A DNA stretch of 10,522 nucleotides from Phycisphaerales bacterium (GTDB taxonomy: Bacteria; Planctomycetota; Phycisphaerae; Phycisphaerales; Phycisphaeraceae): NCBI GenBank assembly GCA_012031455.1, contig JAAUTM010000019.1, positions 1 through 10,522 on the forward strand. Reading direction: 5' to 3'. Shown in pieces: positions 7,490-10,522 of the stretch. Below the pieces are notes generated by a model that was given only the letters and a program-made list of their open reading frames with translations, was not told where the DNA came from and searched no databases. Each line of letters opens with the position of its first letter. Position 1 is the first letter of the stretch. Made by a program: the position numbers and the translations under genes.

Positions 7490-8509
7490 CTACACGACCT
7501 CCGCGAGGGCTCCCATGTTAGCTGAGCGGTATACAGCGTCCACCACTCTCAGGTCATACAACCCCATCTCTGCGGAAACCGGGGCAGGTTTGCCCTGCAT
7601 CATTGCCGTGACAAATGCAACATGTTGATCAAGCGGATTCGGACCGTCCTTTTGCCGGCCAGGTCCTTTGATTCGTGCGATCTTTCCCGGTGTTGAGTAT
7701 TGCAGCACTTGGCCGGAAAAATCGCTGTCCAGTTTCAGCATAATGTTATTGTCGGGTGGTAACTGAACATACCCCTGCGAACCGTATATCTCAAACGAAT
7801 TACCATCGCTGCAATAGGATGATTCCAGCACACCCTGTACGCCATTGTCGAATTCGCAGACGCACATGGTGATATCGTCGCCTCCGATATTCGGGCACAT
7901 GACGTTATTACTGAATGCAAACACGCGTACTATCCGCGCAGAAAGTATATATTGAATGATATTGACATGATGGACTGCCAGTTGAATAAATGAACCGCCC
8001 CCGGTTTTTTCAAGCGATGCCCTCCAGCCCTGAGGCTTGGCCGTCAGACCGCCCCGGTGCGCCATGCGGCTGCGTATGCTCGCAACTCTCCCCAGCTTTC
8101 CTGTGTCCGTCATTATTTTCAGATCGTCAAAAACTGCTTCCTCACGAAGCCCCATATACATACCGGCTTGTTTACCATACTGTTTTGCGGCGGCACAGAT
8201 TGCTTCCCCCTCGCGCACGGTGGGTGTTAGCGGCTTTTGTATGATCACATGCTTCCCAGCGGCAAGGGCTGCGATAGCCTGTGCTGCATGAAACTGGTTG
8301 GGCGTGCTGATGTCGACAATGTCTATGTCGGATGCAAGGGCGAGGTTGAAATCGGTCCCGTAGCGCGTTACCGATAATTCCTCAGCGGCGGTTTTCACCG
8401 TTTCTTCGCTGATGTCCACTAGTACGGCAAGCCTGGCTCCCTCTATTTCCGTATACCGCCGGCGATATACTTTCGCCATACCCCCGCAACCTACCAAAGC
8501 AATGTTCAT
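7490..8509 (-). CDS. Gfo/Idh/MocA family NAD(P)-dependent oxidoreductase
   Basis: This is a soluble NAD(P)-dependent dehydrogenase of the family that acts on sugars, inositols and related polyols; the substrate cannot be told from sequence. The N-terminal Rossmann domain begins MNIALVGCGGMA with the glycine-rich dinucleotide loop at residues 7-12 and an acidic Asp32 at the end of the second strand, which favours NAD. The QKPLT block (Lys92) is the family's EKP motif with Gln replacing Glu. The C-terminal alpha/beta domain carries GGGSFIQLAVHHVNII, with His180/His181 at the usual catalytic position. At 339 residues it is normal length and has no frame lesion. GAGGAT 5 bases upstream supports ATG 8509. 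It converges on the adaptor gene with a 55-base gap and follows ispG by 86 bases, so it may have its own promoter. In PVC bacteria such genes usually serve carbohydrate use, but nothing here pins down a pathway. Confidence 0.93.
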   Translation of the reverse strand: MNIALVGCGGMAKVYRRRYTEIEGARLAVLVDISEETVKTAAEELSVTRYGTDFNLALASDIDIVDISTPNQFHAAQAIAALAAGKHVIIQKPLTPTVREGEAICAAAKQYGKQAGMYMGLREEAVFDDLKIMTDTGKLGRVASIRSRMAHRGGLTAKPQGWRASLEKTGGGSFIQLAVHHVNIIQYILSARIVRVFAFSNNVMCPNIGGDDITMCVCEFDNGVQGVLESSYCSDGNSFEIYGSQGYVQLPPDNNIMLKLDSDFSGQVLQYSTPGKIARIKGPGRQKDGPNPLDQHVAFVTAMMQGKPAPVSAEMGLYDLRVVDAVYRSANMGALAEVV

Positions 8510-8563
8510 GTTATATCCTCACGCACAAAACGATATTCCCCGGCAATTGGTGAAATGAAAAGA

Positions 8564-8569
8564 ATTATA
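8564..8569 (-). promoter_or_regulatory. Candidate -10 box for the oxidoreductase gene
   Basis: A perfect TATAAT on the minus strand lies 55 bases upstream of the ATG in an AT-rich gap. No good -35 was found at 16-18 bases (the 17-base position reads TATATT), so the call is weak. Read-through from ispG is the alternative. Confidence 0.3.
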
Positions 8570-8595
8570 TGGATTCACTAAAATAAAATATACTA

Positions 8596-9858
8596 TTATT
8601 TCCCCTGCACTGTCAGGGGGGTGATCTTTTCCACCTTCCCCGCTGCGATCTTGTCAAAGCCGCTGCCCAGTTCACCGATGGGGTCGGGCGGCACGACTTC
8701 GACGATCTTCTCACCCAGCTTCGCTTGGCCTCGGCGGACCTTTTCCTGAAACTTCCTGCACTCGGCCAGCAGGGCCACCAGAATATCCTCCTCGGGCACG
8801 TTGGCGACTTTTTCCCCCTGCACATAAATGATACCCCGACGATCGCCTGCAAAAATCGCCACATCCGCGCCTTCGCACTCACCCGGCCCGTTCACCACAC
8901 AACCCATCACCGCCACCTTGATGGGTAAGTCAATCTCTTTCGCCAGTTCCTTGCGCACATCCTGCACGAGTTTGAAAAGGTCCACCTGTATGCGTCCGCA
9001 GGTCGGGCAGGCGATCAGCTCCGCACCGATACGCTCGCGCAACCCCAAAATGTAAAGCAGCTCCAAACCGTCCTCAACTTCATACACCGGGTCATTGGCG
9101 TAGCTGATGCGGATGGTGTCACCCACACCCGAAGCCAGCAGATGCCCCAGCGGAACCACCGAACGAATGGTGCCCGTTTCCTTGGGGCCAGCGTGGGTCA
9201 CACCCAAATGTAAGGGGTAATCAAAGCGTTTGCTGATTTCGGTGTAGGCATCAATCACCAGCATGGGGTCGATGGATTTGGCACTGATGACGATGTCGTG
9301 AAAATCTTCCTGATGGAAAATGTCCAGGTATTCTTCGAGCTTGGTAATCATGATCGCCAGCAGATGGCCATGCTTGTTGTTGGAAAACACCCCGCCCAGT
9401 TCTTTCAAGCGTTTTTGTTTATCCCGACGCTCAACGATGGAGCCTTCGTTGACCCCGATACGGATCGGGAGGTGTTTTTGTTTACAGGCCTGGATGACAT
9501 CCTTGACCTGTTTATGGTCGCTGATGTTGCCGGGGTTGAGGCGGATTTTGTGCACACCTGCTTCGATGGCTTCGAGGGCCCTTTGAAAGTGAAAATGCAC
9601 ATCCGCCACAATCGGCACTTTCACCTGTGGCAGAATTTCACGCAGCGCATCGGTGTCTTTCTTTTCAGGCACGGCCACGCGAACCAGATCCGCCCCGGCA
9701 GCGGCGAGCTTGTTAATCTCAGCCACGCACTTGTCAATTTCGTAGGTGTAACCAGCGGTCATCGACTGTACAGCCACCGGGGCATCACCCCCGATTTTGA
9801 TAAAGCCGTGGTCACGATCACCCAGAGTTACCTGGCGGGTTTTGCGACGTTGAATCAT
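8596..9858 (-). CDS. ispG: 4-hydroxy-3-methylbut-2-enyl-diphosphate synthase (IspG/GcpE)
   Basis: IspG converts 2-C-methyl-D-erythritol 2,4-cyclodiphosphate to HMBPP, the next-to-last step of the MEP isoprenoid pathway, using a [4Fe-4S] cluster in the cytoplasm. The N-terminal TIM-barrel domain shows VQSMT (30-33), LVRVAVP (58-64), VADVHF (84-89) and KIRLNPGNI (104-112). The C-terminal domain carries the cluster ligands: Cys284 and Cys287 in CPTCGR, Cys320 in MGCVVNGPGE, and Glu327, the usual fourth ligand. The 420-residue length is slightly above the E. coli enzyme, as expected for a bacterial-type IspG without the extra domain of plant and some other homologues. The frame is complete and unbroken. 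ATG 9858 opens MIQRRKTRQV, with only a weak GGA upstream. No other MEP gene is adjacent; the following gene is an oxidoreductase of unknown role. Confidence 0.97.
   Translation of the reverse strand: MIQRRKTRQVTLGDRDHGFIKIGGDAPVAVQSMTAGYTYEIDKCVAEINKLAAAGADLVRVAVPEKKDTDALREILPQVKVPIVADVHFHFQRALEAIEAGVHKIRLNPGNISDHKQVKDVIQACKQKHLPIRIGVNEGSIVERRDKQKRLKELGGVFSNNKHGHLLAIMITKLEEYLDIFHQEDFHDIVISAKSIDPMLVIDAYTEISKRFDYPLHLGVTHAGPKETGTIRSVVPLGHLLASGVGDTIRISYANDPVYEVEDGLELLYILGLRERIGAELIACPTCGRIQVDLFKLVQDVRKELAKEIDLPIKVAVMGCVVNGPGECEGADVAIFAGDRRGIIYVQGEKVANVPEEDILVALLAECRKFQEKVRRGQAKLGEKIVEVVPPDPIGELGSGFDKIAAGKVEKITPLTVQGK
8602..8619 (-). other. Short hairpin at the 3' end of ispG
   Basis: CCCCTG (8602-8607) and CAGGGG (8614-8619) form a 6-bp stem with a 6-base loop just inside the ispG stop. 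The downstream minus-strand sequence is AT-rich (TTTTATTTT begins about 20 bases on) but has no immediate T run, so it is at most a weak terminator or 3'-end stabiliser. Confidence 0.25.
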
Positions 9859-9902
9859 GAGCGTATTTCCAAGGGGTAGGGTTGTGAACCTGAAGCCATG
9901 AA

Positions 9903-9933
9903 AGTATAGCGGGTTGCCGGTGGTGATTCTGAA
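9903..9933 (-). promoter_or_regulatory. Candidate promoter for ispG
   Basis: TATACT on the minus strand (9908-9903) lies 45 bases upstream of the ATG. The best -35 candidate, TTCAGA (9933-9928), matches 4/6 but at a long 19-base spacing. A small inverted repeat (GGTGAT 9922-9927 with ATCACC 9936-9941) overlaps that area and could be a regulatory site, but it may be chance. Confidence 0.3.
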
Positions 9934-9964
9934 GCATCACCGTGGGAGTGAGCTAAAGGCGGAA

Positions 9965-9986
9965 CCCAGGCATGGCCATGCCTGGG
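9965..9986. repeat. 22-bp perfect palindrome
   Basis: The half-site CCCAGGCATGG is followed exactly by its reverse complement with no spacer, and it can fold as a 9-bp stem with a GGCC loop. It sits between the end of the partial gene (10029) and ispG. Neither strand shows an adjacent T run, so it is not a standard intrinsic terminator. It could be a repeat-family unit, a protein-binding site or a transcript-end structure. Confidence 0.7.
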
Positions 9987-10028
9987 CTTTGGGAAAAGTC
10001 ACTTTACTTGTAATTCATCCCGCAATTT

Positions 10029-10522
10029 CTAAAACCGCACATGGAAACTGAAACCTGAAGGTCGAGGCATGGGACACACCACCACCGGTGGCGGACAATA
10101 GGGACGCGGGCGGTAGATCACCACGGGTGACACAGGCCGACAGTTAAACCAGGGATCGCCATATTGAATCACCACCACCGGGCGAGCGTGGTATCGGCGT
10201 GAGGTGTAATGACTGTAGCCATACCCGTAACCCGAACTATAGCTGTAACCATGGTCGTACCTGCTGTACCCATCGTACTGGTAACCATCATGGCGTCCGC
10301 CGACGTACACGGAACGGGATGCGTTGGAACCACGGTTGTAGGAGGACTCACGGTCATCGCTGCCATGCTGCTGAAAGTTCCCCGGCTGCATGACTGAATC
10401 TTGCCGCTGTGCCAGCGCAGGTTCACGCGCAATCAGCGATGCATGACCGTGCAAGGCCGGGGCATGAATCACACGTGGCTGGTTGCCGGTCTGCTGCTGA
10501 TACCTGCTGAGCGTGGTCAGTT
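10029..10522 (-). CDS. Gly/Tyr/Ser-rich protein of unknown function, N-terminus cut by the window edge
   Basis: I do not recognise this protein. The frame is open from the window edge to TAG 10029-10031. The visible part starts with a Gln/Thr stretch (LSRYQQQTGNQP), passes through polar His/Gln-rich sequence, then a low-complexity block rich in Gly, Tyr and Ser (GYSYSSGYGYGYSHY). It ends in a Pro/Val/Arg/Cys segment with PVVVIQYGDPWFNCRPVSP and RPRPYCPPPVVVCP, and a terminal aromatic FSFHVRF. Three cysteines fall in the last third. A GTG at 10472 could start a shorter 147-residue product, but the frame continues upstream without a stop and no ribosome binding site was seen there, so a longer gene beyond the window is more likely. 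The composition suggests a secreted or surface-associated protein; that is inference. The opposite strand also has open frames, but they mirror this low-complexity composition. Confidence 0.6.
   Translation of the reverse strand, partial: LTTLSRYQQQTGNQPRVIHAPALHGHASLIAREPALAQRQDSVMQPGNFQQHGSDDRESSYNRGSNASRSVYVGGRHDGYQYDGYSRYDHGYSYSSGYGYGYSHYTSRRYHARPVVVIQYGDPWFNCRPVSPVVIYRPRPYCPPPVVVCPMPRPSGFSFHVRF

Noticed and set aside
9298..9879. Plus-strand open frame of 193 codons opposite ispG
   Set aside because: It mirrors the codon pattern of a highly conserved, intact ispG; no independent evidence for a gene.

Overview
The window is bacterial and Gram-negative in type, since it carries an outer-membrane efflux channel and two lipoprotein-type signal sequences. 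The gene content suggests the Planctomycetota/PVC group, possibly Phycisphaerae: an atypical UroD-like protein, a Gfo/Idh/MocA oxidoreductase, a bacterial IspG and short palindromic repeats. That placement is inference; there is no rRNA or other marker gene to settle it.

Layout. Positions 1-255 hold two imperfect copies of an approximately 80-bp inverted-repeat element, flanked by partial copies of its arms and short tandem repeats. Positions 287-1346 (minus) encode a UroD-superfamily protein that is AT-richer than its neighbours, with a recognisable promoter and a TTG start; its last 46 codons are displaced by a one-base shift in an 8-base run. Positions 1480-7434 hold a complete tripartite RND efflux system: an outer-membrane factor and inner-membrane pump on the minus strand (OMF then RND, 17 bp apart), and the periplasmic adaptor transcribed divergently on the plus strand. 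Positions 7490-8509 (minus) encode an intact Gfo/Idh/MocA oxidoreductase, and 8596-9858 (minus) an intact ispG, the [4Fe-4S] enzyme of the MEP isoprenoid pathway. A 22-bp perfect palindrome lies upstream of ispG. The right edge cuts an unrecognised Gly/Tyr/Ser-rich protein on the minus strand.

The three efflux genes should work together: the pump takes substrate from the inner membrane or periplasm, the adaptor bridges, and the channel exports through the outer membrane. As written, however, none of the three can be translated in one frame. I count eight small indels across them and one more in the UroD-like gene, most in or beside single-base runs. The stitched reading frames join well-conserved protein on both sides of each lesion, and I saw no in-frame substitution stop codons. 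This fits uncorrected sequencing error or very recent inactivation; reads would decide.

I did not find a convincing new biological system. The points most worth a second look are the cluster of frame lesions, the left-end repeat elements, the divergent efflux layout and the low-complexity protein at the right edge.
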